A stretch of 64,000 nt of DNA from CAVZZG01 sp963779685. GTDB taxonomy: Bacteria; Actinomycetota; Thermoleophilia; Gaiellales; F1-60-MAGs149. Below, piece by piece: positions 43,862 to 52,168 of this stretch (the first letter of the stretch is position 1; each line of letters starts with the position of its first letter). The position numbers and the translations under genes were made by a program. The notes beneath the pieces were generated by a model. It was given only the letters and a program-made list of their open reading frames with translations, did not search any database and was not told the DNA's origin. The stretch spans positions 2,108,001 through 2,172,000 of the forward strand of contig CAVZZG010000003.1 of NCBI GenBank assembly GCA_963779685.1, written 5' to 3'.

Positions 43862-45057
43862 CCTTCCCCACCTCCCGCCAGCAGGAGCTCGTCGCACGCG
43901 TCGCCGAGCTCGGGCCGGTCTTCCGGGAGCGCGCGCCGACCTACGACCGGGAAGCCGCGTTCCCGTACGAGAACTTCGCCGACCTGCACCGGATCGGCTT
44001 CCTGGCGCTCGCGGTGCCGGAGCGATACGGCGGACTCGGCGCGGACCTCGCGACCTACGCGCTGGTGTCGGAGGAGATCGGCCGCCATTGCGGGTCGACC
44101 GCGATCACGTTCAACATGCACACGGCCACCATGCTCCTGACCGGCCCGATCGCCGACGCGCTCGACATGGGGGAGGACGACCGAGCCGTGCACGATCGGC
44201 GACGGGCGGCCATCTACCGCGGCGTGGTCGAGAACGGCGACATCCACGCACAGCCCTTCTCCGAGGGCGTCTCGCCCGAGGCGACGGCGGGGTACTCGAC
44301 GCGGGCCGAGCCGTGCGAGGGCGGCTACCGGATCACCGGCAAGAAGATCTTCGCGTCGCTCTCGACCGCCGCAGCCCGGCACAACGTGCTGTGCACGGTG
44401 CCGGGCGACGACCGGATCCGGTTCATGAGCGTGCCGGCCGGCGCCGAGGGCGTCGAGATCGTGGGCGAGTGGGATCCGCTGGGCATGCGCGGGTCGATCT
44501 CCAACGACATGCTGTTCCACGGCGTGTTCGTCCCGGACGAGAACGAGCTCCTGCCGCCCGGCTGCTTCAACCAGGCCGCCGAGCGGTTTCCCTACTTCTA
44601 CATGACGCTGTCGTTCTCGTTCCTGGGTCTCGCGCAGGGCGCCCTCGACTTCACCCGCGCCTATCTGATGCGCGACACGGGGGCACTGCGACGGCGCGAC
44701 CATCCGATCCGCCAGATGGGCTGGGCCGAGATGAATCTGCAGGTCGAGCGGGCCCGCGCCCTGGTCTACCGGGTGCTGGCGGAGGCGGCGGTCGATCCCG
44801 GCCCCGACCAGATGCGGCGGGCCTGGGCGTCGGTCGTCACCACCATGGAGACGGCGCCGGCGGTGGCCGCCCAGGCGATCAAGGTCTGCGGCGGGCTGTC
44901 GCTGCTCAAGCCGCAGGCGCTGGAGCGCATCTACCGTGACGCCCGCTGCGGTGCGGTGATGCTGCCGTGGAGCGTCGAGGCCTGCCTCGGCCGCCTCGGC
45001 CGGTCCGGGCTGTTCGACGACGAGGTCTCCAGGGAGGCGCCGCTGTGGCACCGCTGA
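43858..45057 (+). CDS. Acyl-CoA dehydrogenase family protein
   Basis: The 399-residue protein has the acyl-CoA dehydrogenase fold: FLALAVPERYGGLGADLATYALVSEEIGR, QPFSEGVSPEATAGYSTRAE, ITGKKIFASLST, MRGSISNDMLFHGVFVP, and a helical C-terminal domain ending VMLPWSVEACLGRLG. The usual catalytic Glu of the IYEGTxxIQ motif is not seen where expected. The substrate may therefore be non-CoA, or the enzyme may act as a flavin monooxygenase, as several relatives do. It is operonic with the hydrolase before it and the NicX-like gene after it. Confidence 0.88.
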   Translation: MTFPTSRQQELVARVAELGPVFRERAPTYDREAAFPYENFADLHRIGFLALAVPERYGGLGADLATYALVSEEIGRHCGSTAITFNMHTATMLLTGPIADALDMGEDDRAVHDRRRAAIYRGVVENGDIHAQPFSEGVSPEATAGYSTRAEPCEGGYRITGKKIFASLSTAAARHNVLCTVPGDDRIRFMSVPAGAEGVEIVGEWDPLGMRGSISNDMLFHGVFVPDENELLPPGCFNQAAERFPYFYMTLSFSFLGLAQGALDFTRAYLMRDTGALRRRDHPIRQMGWAEMNLQVERARALVYRVLAEAAVDPGPDQMRRAWASVVTTMETAPAVAAQAIKVCGGLSLLKPQALERIYRDARCGAVMLPWSVEACLGRLGRSGLFDDEVSREAPLWHR

Positions 45058-46109
45058 CCGAGTGGAAGTGGATCGAGCGGTTCGCCGCCCAGCTCGAGCG
45101 GTCCGACGTCCGGCCCGGCGAGGTCGCGGTCCTGCTCTCGGAGTCGGCCAGCCGCCCGGAGCTCGTGGAGACGACCCGCCTGGCGCTCGGCAAGCTGGGG
45201 ACGCAGGTGGCCGAGGTCGTGATGCCGACGCCGCCGTCGTCCGACCCGGTGCCCGTCCGCTCGACCGGGGCGTCGACGGCCCTGCAGCAGCATCGCGCGG
45301 CGATCGCCGCGCTGGCGGCCGCCGACATCGTCGTCGACTGCACCGTGGAGGGCCTGCTCCACTCGCCCGAGCTGGGCGCGATCCTGGCCGGCGGCGCCCG
45401 CGTCCTGATGATCTCCAACGAGCATCCGGAGATCTACGAGCGCATGGGTGACGACCCTGACCTGCGACCACGGGTCGAGCAGGGGCTCGCGCGACTGCGC
45501 GCGGCCGAGGTGATGCACGTGGCCTCCGCGGCCGGCACCAACCTGACCGTGCGCCTCGCCGGCGGCTTCGCGGCCGGCTCGTGGGGTGCCACCGACGGCC
45601 CCGGGACGATCGCCCACTGGCCGGGCGGCCTGGTCCTGACGTTCCCGGCCCGCGGCAGCGTGAACGGCCGCGTCGTGCTCGCGCCCGGCGACCTGAACCT
45701 GACGTTCAAGGAGTACGTGCGCAGCGAGGTGGCGCTCACGTTCGATGACGACTACATCACGGCCATCGCCGGCGACGGCCTCGACGCGCGACTGCTGCGC
45801 TCCTACCTGGCGAGCTTCAGCGACCCCGACGCCTACGCGGTGAGCCACGTCGGCTGGGGCATGAACCACGCCGCCCGCTGGGACTGGCTCTCCGCCTACG
45901 ACAAACGCGACCACAACGGCACCGAGGCGCGCGCCGCCGCCGGCAACTTCCTCATCTCCACCGGCGCCAACGAGACCGCCGGCCGCTTCTCCCGCGGCCA
46001 TTTCGACCTGCCGATGTTCGGCTGCACGGTCACCCTCGACGGCGACCCGGTGGTGGTGGAGGGCGTCCTGGTGCCGCCCCCGGACACGGAGTTCACTGCA
46101 CGAGGCTGA
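45045..46109 (+). CDS. NicX-like dioxygenase (2,5-dihydroxypyridine 5,6-dioxygenase / M29-like fold)
   Basis: The 354-residue protein resembles NicX/2,5-dihydroxypyridine dioxygenase-like members of the aminopeptidase M29 fold: SESASRPELVETTRLAL, MISNEHPEIYERMGDDP, ASAAGTNLTVRL, SHVGWGMNHAARWD and the terminal metal-site region FDLPMFGCTVTLDG. The GTG at 45045 has AGGGAGG seven bases upstream and overlaps the acyl-CoA dehydrogenase end by 13 bp. NicX opens 2,5-dihydroxypyridine to N-formylmaleamate. The neighbouring alpha/beta hydrolase would suit deformylation, but a hydroxynicotinate monooxygenase is not recognisable. The family assignment is from memory of motifs. Confidence 0.75.
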   Translation: MAPLTEWKWIERFAAQLERSDVRPGEVAVLLSESASRPELVETTRLALGKLGTQVAEVVMPTPPSSDPVPVRSTGASTALQQHRAAIAALAAADIVVDCTVEGLLHSPELGAILAGGARVLMISNEHPEIYERMGDDPDLRPRVEQGLARLRAAEVMHVASAAGTNLTVRLAGGFAAGSWGATDGPGTIAHWPGGLVLTFPARGSVNGRVVLAPGDLNLTFKEYVRSEVALTFDDDYITAIAGDGLDARLLRSYLASFSDPDAYAVSHVGWGMNHAARWDWLSAYDKRDHNGTEARAAAGNFLISTGANETAGRFSRGHFDLPMFGCTVTLDGDPVVVEGVLVPPPDTEFTARG

Positions 46110-47217
46110 GGATGCGCCCGGCGACGTCGGCGATCCGGCCCGTGACGATGTGGCCTTCGCCCCGGTAGAGGATGCGGGTGACCGGGCCGTTGAGGCGGGC
46201 GGCGATCTCGACCATCTCGCCGTGCGGGACGACGGGGTCGTGGTCGCCGTGGGCGAGCAGCACGGGAGCCGTGATGCGCGGCAGGTGCTCGGCGAGGTCG
46301 AGCTGCGCGGCCAGATCGAAGGTCTCGGCGTGCGAGGCGGCGCCGAGCGCGAGGCGAAGGCCGATCCAGAGGTGCGACGGCATGCGATGGTGGTGCGGCC
46401 GCATGGAGTAGGCGGTCGAGATCGCGGCCACTCCGCGGACGTCGCGATCGGCGGCGGTGCGCAGCGCCCAGTGGCCGCCGAGCGAGAGTCCGGCCAGCAC
46501 CGGGCGCGGCGCGAGCCGCGGGTCGCACGCGAGCATGTCGAGCACCGCGTGCAGCAGTCGCTCGCCGTCGAGTCCGCAGCGGCCGGTCGACTCCCCGGCA
46601 CCGGGCATGTCGATCCGCGCGACGGCGACGCCGCGCTCGAGCATCGGCCGGGCATGCAGGTGGAGCTCCTCCTTCACGCCGGTGACGCCGGGCACGAGCA
46701 GCACCAGCGGCCGGGGGCCGGCGCCCGCCGGCACCTGCAGGTAGCCGCTGACGGCCGAGTCGCCCTGGGTGACGGTGAACCGCTCCAGCGGCACTGCGTG
46801 CGGCGATCGCGCGTACCACTCGACCGCGCGGGCGTAGAGCCGGGCCCGGAGGTCGGTCGGACGTAGCAGCGCACGGCCCGCGATGTAGTACGCGGTCGCC
46901 GCCTTCCAGGCATCGCCGGCCTCGGCCTGCTGCAGCGCCTCGGCCTCCCACGCCGCCGCCCAGGCGGGCATCGACCGCACGCCGGCGGTCACGCGGCGCA
47001 GCTCCTCCGGCTCCCAGCCGAGTGCCTCGATGGGGCCGCGGAGCATCGCCGGCACGAACGCCGGCCGCATCCCGGCCACGCGCAGGAAGCCCGTCGCCAG
47101 AGGCTGGACGATCAGCTCGCCACGGCAGCGGGGGACAACGTCGGCGTCGGCTGGACGCCGGACCGGCAACTGCCGGGCGAATCGAAGCGGAAGGGGGAGA
47201 CCGTCGGCCACGCGCAC
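46093..47217 (-). CDS. FrsA/DHPON-hydrolase-like alpha/beta hydrolase
   Basis: The 374-residue protein has an N-terminal helical domain (about residues 50-145; AWKAATAYYIAGRALLRP) and a hydrolase domain with GVTGVKEELHLHARPML, nucleophile LAGLSLGGHWALR, acid in LLAHGDHDPVVP and base His in YRGEGHIVTG. This two-domain layout is that of FrsA/YafA and 2,6-dihydroxypseudooxynicotine hydrolase, a C-C bond hydrolase of nicotine breakdown. Proximity to a NicX-like gene, tail-to-tail with 17 bp overlap, makes an N-heterocycle pathway plausible. Evidence is limited to family resemblance. Confidence 0.85.
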   Translation of the reverse strand: MRVADGLPLPLRFARQLPVRRPADADVVPRCRGELIVQPLATGFLRVAGMRPAFVPAMLRGPIEALGWEPEELRRVTAGVRSMPAWAAAWEAEALQQAEAGDAWKAATAYYIAGRALLRPTDLRARLYARAVEWYARSPHAVPLERFTVTQGDSAVSGYLQVPAGAGPRPLVLLVPGVTGVKEELHLHARPMLERGVAVARIDMPGAGESTGRCGLDGERLLHAVLDMLACDPRLAPRPVLAGLSLGGHWALRTAADRDVRGVAAISTAYSMRPHHHRMPSHLWIGLRLALGAASHAETFDLAAQLDLAEHLPRITAPVLLAHGDHDPVVPHGEMVEIAARLNGPVTRILYRGEGHIVTGRIADVAGRILSLVQ

Positions 47218-47321
47218 CTCGTCGTCGCTGGCGCCGTTGTATCTCAGTGTAGGGGCCGATAGGGCTCCCCGAATGGGTGGTTCGCGCCCAGACCGGCCGG
47301 CTCGGCTAGGCTCATCGCTCG

Positions 47322-48362
47322 ATGCGCCTGCTGGTCGTGACGGCGATGTGGCCCACCCCGGATGCGCCTGCCCGCGGGCCGTTCGTGGCCCGGCAGGTCG
47401 AGGCGCTGCGCCGGCTGGGCCACGAGGTCGACGTGGTGTGGGTGCCCCGTGGCCGGCTCGGGCCGCTCGGCTGGCACAAGTACCCGCGTCTGTGGTGGCG
47501 CGCGGCCGCCGCCGGGCGGCGCAGCGGCTACGACGCCGTGATCGGCCACCTGCTGTGGCCGGCCGGGCAGTTCGCCTGCGATGCGGCCAGGATCGCCGGC
47601 ATCCCCGCGATCGTCGTCGCGCACGGCCAGGACGTCGCCAACGCCGAGCGTCACGGGTTCCTGCGCTGGCCGACCCGGCGCGTGGTGCGCCGCGCCGCCG
47701 CCGTCATCGCCGTGTCGGAGGATCTCGGGCGGAGGCTCCGCGCGGTCTGCCCGCCGCGGGGACCGCTGCACGTGATCGACATGGGCGTCGACGTCGCGAC
47801 CTTCCACCCCGGCGATCGGGACGTGGCGACGCACGGCTTCGGTCCCGAGCCGTCGCGGCCGCTGGTGGTGCAGGTGGCGAACCTGATCGAACGGAAGAAC
47901 CCCCGCCGGCTCGCCGAGGCGGTGGCCGTGCTGCGCGGCCGCGGCGGCGGAGGCGAGCTGTGGATCGCCGGCTCCGGGCCGCTGCGCGACGAGCTGGCGG
48001 CGATGCCCCACGTGCGCCTGCTCGGGGCGATCCAGCCCGAAGCCGTGGCCCGGGCGCTCCGGGCCGCCGACGTCGCCGCCTACGTCACGCTCAAGGAGGG
48101 CTACGGGCTGGGTGCGTTCGAGGCCGTGGCCTGCGGCATCCCGCTCGTCGTCTCGAACACGATCCCGGTCGCCGCCGACCTGCCGACCGAGGCCGCGGTC
48201 AGCGTCGATCCCACCGACGTCGCCGCCATCGCCGACGCCCTCGAGGTCGCCCTCAGGCTGCCCCGCGCGCCCGCCGCGGGCCTCGCGGCGGCCGCCGCCC
48301 ACGCCGTCGACCGGCAGGCCCGGCGGCTGGCCGAGGTCGTCGCGGGGTTAGTCGAGGTCTAA
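47322..48362 (+). CDS. Glycosyltransferase family 4 protein
   Basis: The 346-residue GT-B enzyme has an N-terminal acceptor domain (PTPDAPARGPFVARQVEALRR, IVVAHGQDVANAERHG) and a C-terminal donor domain with NLIERKNPRRLAEAV, ELWIAGSGPLRDEL, and the EGYGLGAFEAVACGIPLVVS motif typical of GT4 retaining transferases (EGFGxxxxEAMAxG). It probably transfers a nucleotide-activated sugar to a lipid or glycan at the cytoplasmic membrane face. The gene is alone between convergent and divergent neighbours. Donor and acceptor are unknown. Confidence 0.9.
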   Translation: MRLLVVTAMWPTPDAPARGPFVARQVEALRRLGHEVDVVWVPRGRLGPLGWHKYPRLWWRAAAAGRRSGYDAVIGHLLWPAGQFACDAARIAGIPAIVVAHGQDVANAERHGFLRWPTRRVVRRAAAVIAVSEDLGRRLRAVCPPRGPLHVIDMGVDVATFHPGDRDVATHGFGPEPSRPLVVQVANLIERKNPRRLAEAVAVLRGRGGGGELWIAGSGPLRDELAAMPHVRLLGAIQPEAVARALRAADVAAYVTLKEGYGLGAFEAVACGIPLVVSNTIPVAADLPTEAAVSVDPTDVAAIADALEVALRLPRAPAAGLAAAAAHAVDRQARRLAEVVAGLVEV

Positions 48363-48370
48363 GCTAAGCG

Positions 48371-48799
48371 CTAAGCCGGTAGCGGCCAGGGCGGCCGGAG
48401 CGCGGCCGTGTTGTCCGGGTCGCGGAAGCCCGCCTCCATCCGGCCCGCCCGCGTCTCCTCGATGACGCCGATCGGGTTGCCGGCCGGGTCGTCGGCGATG
48501 ACGCACGGACCCGGCGGCACGCCGATCTCGGTGAGGTTGGTGGCGCCGGCCCGGCGAAGCTCGTCCACGGCGGCCGCGATGTCGTCGACCCGGTAGAGCA
48601 GCCGGCATTCGCCGGCCGGCCGGTGGTCGGCCAGCAGCAGCAGCGGCCCCTCGCCGATCCGCAGCGCGGCGACCCGCGCGCCGAAGCGATCGAACGCCCA
48701 GACGACCTCCGCGCCCAGCGACCGGACGTAGAAGGCGGCGGCGATGTCGACGTCGGGCGTCCCCACGTAGAGGTAGGCGAGGCGACCGCCGGTCATCAC
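48371..48799 (-). CDS. VOC-superfamily (glyoxalase-like) protein
   Basis: The 142-residue single-module VOC protein begins RLAYLYVGTPDVDIAAAFYV and contains CRLLYRVDDIAAAVDELRRAG and ADDPAGNPIGVIEE. The last acidic position matches the metal-binding Glu of glyoxalase-like proteins, but the first His is absent (YLYVGT). Metal binding is therefore uncertain. It may bind or sequester a small molecule. It ends 8 bp from the glycosyltransferase stop (convergent) and is divergent from the NmrA-like gene. Confidence 0.82.
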   Translation of the reverse strand: MMTGGRLAYLYVGTPDVDIAAAFYVRSLGAEVVWAFDRFGARVAALRIGEGPLLLLADHRPAGECRLLYRVDDIAAAVDELRRAGATNLTEIGVPPGPCVIADDPAGNPIGVIEETRAGRMEAGFRDPDNTAALRPPWPLPA

Positions 48800-48819
48800 C
48801 CCGAGTGTACGCTTCCGCG

Positions 48820-49707
48820 ATGGCTCCGGCGATCGTCGTCACGGGCGCGAGCGGGAAGGTCGGCCGGCTGCTCGCGACGCGCCTCGTGGAGGCCGGGTAC
48901 GCGCCGAGGCTGCTCGTCCGCGACCCCGCCCGTGCGCCCGCCCTCGCCGCAGCGACCGTCGTCACCGCCGACTTCCGGGACGGCGACAGCATCCGGGCGG
49001 CGCTCGCACCCGGCGATCGCGTGTTCATGGTCAGCGTCCATGAGGGTGTGGAGGAGCGCATCGCGGCGCACCGCTCGTTCCTCGAGGTCGCAGCGTCGGT
49101 CGGAGTCGGGCTGGTGGCCTACCTGTCGATGGTCAACGCCTCGCGCACCTCGGCCTTCCCGCACTCGTGGTCGCACTGGGCGACGGAGGAGCTGATCGAG
49201 GCGTCGGGCCTGTCCTTCGTCCACCTGCGGATGAACATGTTCCTCGACGACCTGTCGCTGTGGTTCGACGCCGACGGCGTGTGCCGGGGGCCGGCGGGGG
49301 ACGGCAAGATCGCGCTGGTCAGCCGGCGCGATGTCGCGGCGGTCGCGGCCGCCGTGCTGGTGGATCCGGGCCACGACGGCGCGATCCTCGACGTCACCGG
49401 CGAGGAGGCCTTCGGCATCGCCGAGCTCGCGGCCATCTGCAGTGCCGGGACGGGCCGCACCTTGCGGTACGAACCCGTGAGCCGGGACGAGTACATCGCA
49501 ACGCGGATCGCGCTCGGCCGTCGCCCGTGGGACGCCGAGGCTGGCGCCGGCTCGTATCTGGCCGTCGCGAACGGCGAGCTCGCCACGACGTCCGACGTCG
49601 TGCGGCGCATCGGCGGAGTCGAACCCGACGCGGTGCGTCCCTGGATCGCCGCCCACCCCGATCGCCTTGCCGTCACCGGCGACCGCGACCGGCATCGCCC
49701 GCACTGA
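48820..49707 (+). CDS. NmrA-like NAD(P)-binding protein
   Basis: The 295-residue protein is an atypical SDR/NmrA-like Rossmann protein: IVVTGASGKVGRLLATRLVEAGY near the N-terminus, ADFRDGDSIRAAL, VAYLSMVNAS, HWATEELIEASGLSFVHLRMNMFLDDL and SRRDVAAVAAAVL. Members are NAD(P)H sensors or quinone/isoflavone reductases. No YxxxK catalytic pair is evident, as is usual in this branch. ATG 48820 is used, leaving 20 bp to the divergent VOC gene. A hairpin follows the stop. Confidence 0.88.
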   Translation: MAPAIVVTGASGKVGRLLATRLVEAGYAPRLLVRDPARAPALAAATVVTADFRDGDSIRAALAPGDRVFMVSVHEGVEERIAAHRSFLEVAASVGVGLVAYLSMVNASRTSAFPHSWSHWATEELIEASGLSFVHLRMNMFLDDLSLWFDADGVCRGPAGDGKIALVSRRDVAAVAAAVLVDPGHDGAILDVTGEEAFGIAELAAICSAGTGRTLRYEPVSRDEYIATRIALGRRPWDAEAGAGSYLAVANGELATTSDVVRRIGGVEPDAVRPWIAAHPDRLAVTGDRDRHRPH

Positions 49708-49735
49708 CCGTCGGCGAACGGCCGGACCAGCGAGT

Positions 49736-49767
49736 GAGGGCGGACGGCCCGGAGGCCGCCCGCCCTC
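49736..49767. terminator. Bidirectional hairpin between convergent genes
   Basis: GAGGGCGGACGGCC (49736-49749) pairs with GGCCGCCCGCCCTC (49754-49767) with one mismatch and a 4-base loop. It lies midway between the convergent ends of the NmrA-like and MMPL genes. Confidence 0.7.
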
Positions 49768-49781
49768 GAGAACGGGTTGGA

Positions 49782-52037
49782 TCAGGCGCGGGCCGGATCC
49801 AGCGTCGGCTGGCCGTGGTTGATGCGGGGCAGCCAGCCCAGGCTCTTCGGCAGGTACCAGTTGCGGTCGCCGAGGAGCGTCATCGCCGCGGGCAGCAGCA
49901 CCGCGCGGATCACGGTGGCGTCGATCAGGATGGCCGAGGCCAGGCCGACTCCGAGCTGCTTCATGTCGAGACCGGAGAGCGTGCCGAAGATGGCGAACAC
50001 CGCGACCATCACGACGGCGGCGGAGGTGACGACGCCGGCGGTCTCGGTGATGCCCATCTCGACGGCCTGGTCGGACGGGACGCCGCGATCCCACAGCTCG
50101 CGGACGCGGCTGAGGATGAACACGTGGTAGTCCATCGACAGGCCGAACAGCACCACGAACAGGAACATCGGGAGCCACGACTCGATCGCGCCGTCGGAGG
50201 TGAACCCGAGCAGGCCCTGCGCCCAGCTGTGCTGGAAGACGAGCACGAGGATGCCGTACGCGGCACCCACCGACAGCAGGTTCAGCAGGATCGCCTTGAC
50301 CGGCACGACGAGCGAGCGGAACGTGATCAGCAGGAGCAGGAAGCTGAGCAGCAGCACGAACCCGATCACGTACGGCGCCCGGTCGTGCATGACCTGGTTG
50401 AAGTCGTACACGCCCGCGGCCTCGCCCGCCACCTGCGCGGTCACACCGGGGGTGGCGGTGAGCGTGCTCGGCACGATGGACCTGCGGAGCGTCTTCATGG
50501 CCGCGATCGCCGCAGCGTCATGGCCGTTGCCGGCGATCGGCACGATGAGCTCGGCCGTGGAACGGTCGGAGGAGACCCGGATGACGAACGGCCGGTGGGC
50601 GACGCCGGAGGCGACCGCGGCCGACTCGAACCGGTTGATGGCGGCCTTGACCGGCGATGCGGTGACGTCGTCCGCCTGGATGGCGACGACGGCCGGCGAC
50701 GGCGAGCCCGGGAACGCCTTCTCGATCGCGGCCTTGCCCTGCATGACGGGCAGGTCGTTGGACATGCCGTAGGTCTGCGGCGCGAGGCCCAGATTCAGGC
50801 TGAAGGCGGGCAGGGCGAGCGCGACCAGGACGCTGACGCTGGCCACGACCGAGATGACCGGGTGGCGGAGCACGGGGCGGAGGATCCGCTGCCAGACGCC
50901 GACCTCGCGCCGATTGCGGCGGAGCCGCGAGCGCAGCGCCCGGAAGGGCCAGGCGACGACGGACGAGACGGCGCGAAGTCCGCGACCGGCGGCCCGGACA
51001 CCGGGCACGCGGGCGAGGAAGCCGCCCGTCTTCGGGGCGAGCAGCGCAGGCAGCACCGTCAGCGAGCCGATGATGGCGCACGCGACGACCAGGATGGTGC
51101 CGATCGCGATACCGCTGAACAGGCTGTTGCCGGAGAGGAACATGCCGCTCATGGCGGCCATCACGGTCAGGCCCGAGACGAGCACGGCCCGGCCGGACGT
51201 GGCGGCGGCGATCTCGATCGCGTCGATGCGACCAACTCCGGCGGCGCGCTCGCGCCGCTGCCGGGCGAGGTAGAAGATGGAGTAGTCGACACCCACCGCG
51301 AGGCCGATCAGGAGCGTCACCGACTGCGTGACGTCACTGACGGGCATCCACTGGCTGGTGATCGCCGTCAGGCCACCGGCGCCGAGCACGGCGCTCATGG
51401 CGAGCAGCACCGGGATGCCGGCGACGACGAGCCCGCCGAACGCCACGACCAGGATCAGGAGCGTGATCGGCAGGGACAGCTGCTCGGCCTTGACGAAGTC
51501 CTTGCCCTGCGTGTCGTCGTACACCTTCGCGAACGACGCCTCGCCCGACTCGAGGATCCTGAAGTCGGGATGCGCGGCCCGGGCGGCGTCCGTCGTGGCG
51601 AGGATGGCCGGCACCTTCGGCGCGACTGCGTTGAAGTCACCCGGCACCTCGAAATCGATGAGCGCCGAGTGGCCGTCCGCGGAGATGGCGGACTGGTCGT
51701 ACGGGGAGCGGAGGTTGACCACGTTCGGCGTGGCGCTCAGGCGCTTCATGACGTCGGCGACGACGGCGCGGAACGCCGGGTCCTTGGCGCGGACGGTGGT
51801 CGACGTGATCAGCACCTGCTCGCTGGGCTGGATCGCGAAGCCGGCCCGGTCGATGGCCTTCGCCGCGATCCCGCTCTCACCCGAACCGGTCTCCGACGGC
51901 CGCAGCTTCTGCGTCCCGACGGCGCCGCCGATGATCACGGCGGCGGCAACGAAGACGATCCACATGGTGATCGCCTTCCACGGGTTCCGGGCGCTCCAGC
52001 GGCCGATCCGTGCGGTGAATCCGTGCTTGGTAGTCAT
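49782..52037 (-). CDS. MMPL-family RND-type transporter
   Basis: The 751-residue protein has the classic MMPL layout: a first helix (about residues 19-40), a large extracytoplasmic domain, a block of five helices (about 165-330), a cytoplasmic linker, then a second helix/loop/helices repeat. DYSIFYLARQRRERA and DYHVFILSRVRELWD are the duplicated proton-relay D-Y pairs of this family. MMPL proteins export lipids, siderophores or antibiotics. ATG 52037 has GGAGAGG well placed upstream. The gene lies directly after the NarL-type regulator, with a shared motif (52124-52145) in between, so it is probably controlled by that system. Confidence 0.94.
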   Translation of the reverse strand: MTTKHGFTARIGRWSARNPWKAITMWIVFVAAAVIIGGAVGTQKLRPSETGSGESGIAAKAIDRAGFAIQPSEQVLITSTTVRAKDPAFRAVVADVMKRLSATPNVVNLRSPYDQSAISADGHSALIDFEVPGDFNAVAPKVPAILATTDAARAAHPDFRILESGEASFAKVYDDTQGKDFVKAEQLSLPITLLILVVAFGGLVVAGIPVLLAMSAVLGAGGLTAITSQWMPVSDVTQSVTLLIGLAVGVDYSIFYLARQRRERAAGVGRIDAIEIAAATSGRAVLVSGLTVMAAMSGMFLSGNSLFSGIAIGTILVVACAIIGSLTVLPALLAPKTGGFLARVPGVRAAGRGLRAVSSVVAWPFRALRSRLRRNRREVGVWQRILRPVLRHPVISVVASVSVLVALALPAFSLNLGLAPQTYGMSNDLPVMQGKAAIEKAFPGSPSPAVVAIQADDVTASPVKAAINRFESAAVASGVAHRPFVIRVSSDRSTAELIVPIAGNGHDAAAIAAMKTLRRSIVPSTLTATPGVTAQVAGEAAGVYDFNQVMHDRAPYVIGFVLLLSFLLLLITFRSLVVPVKAILLNLLSVGAAYGILVLVFQHSWAQGLLGFTSDGAIESWLPMFLFVVLFGLSMDYHVFILSRVRELWDRGVPSDQAVEMGITETAGVVTSAAVVMVAVFAIFGTLSGLDMKQLGVGLASAILIDATVIRAVLLPAAMTLLGDRNWYLPKSLGWLPRINHGQPTLDPARA

Positions 52038-52123
52038 GGCCCTCTCCTTCGGTGGGACGTCTTGCTCAAGCGTCCCAGCCGGAGGCACCCACCGGTGTTC
52101 GGGGCTCCTGTGTCCTTGCGGGC

Positions 52124-52145
52124 GGTTAACCGAACCCCCCGGGTG
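52124..52145. promoter_or_regulatory. Motif shared between MMPL and kinase-operon upstream regions
   Basis: GGTTAACCGAACCCCCCGGG, continuing TG, at 52124-52145 recurs upstream of the kinase operon at 55157-55177 with one base shorter C-run and three differences. It lies 87 bp upstream of the MMPL start. It is a candidate binding site for the NarL-type regulator encoded at 52169-53017. Confidence 0.4.
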
Positions 52146-52168
52146 CGGCCGCGTCTGGCCTCCGAGGT

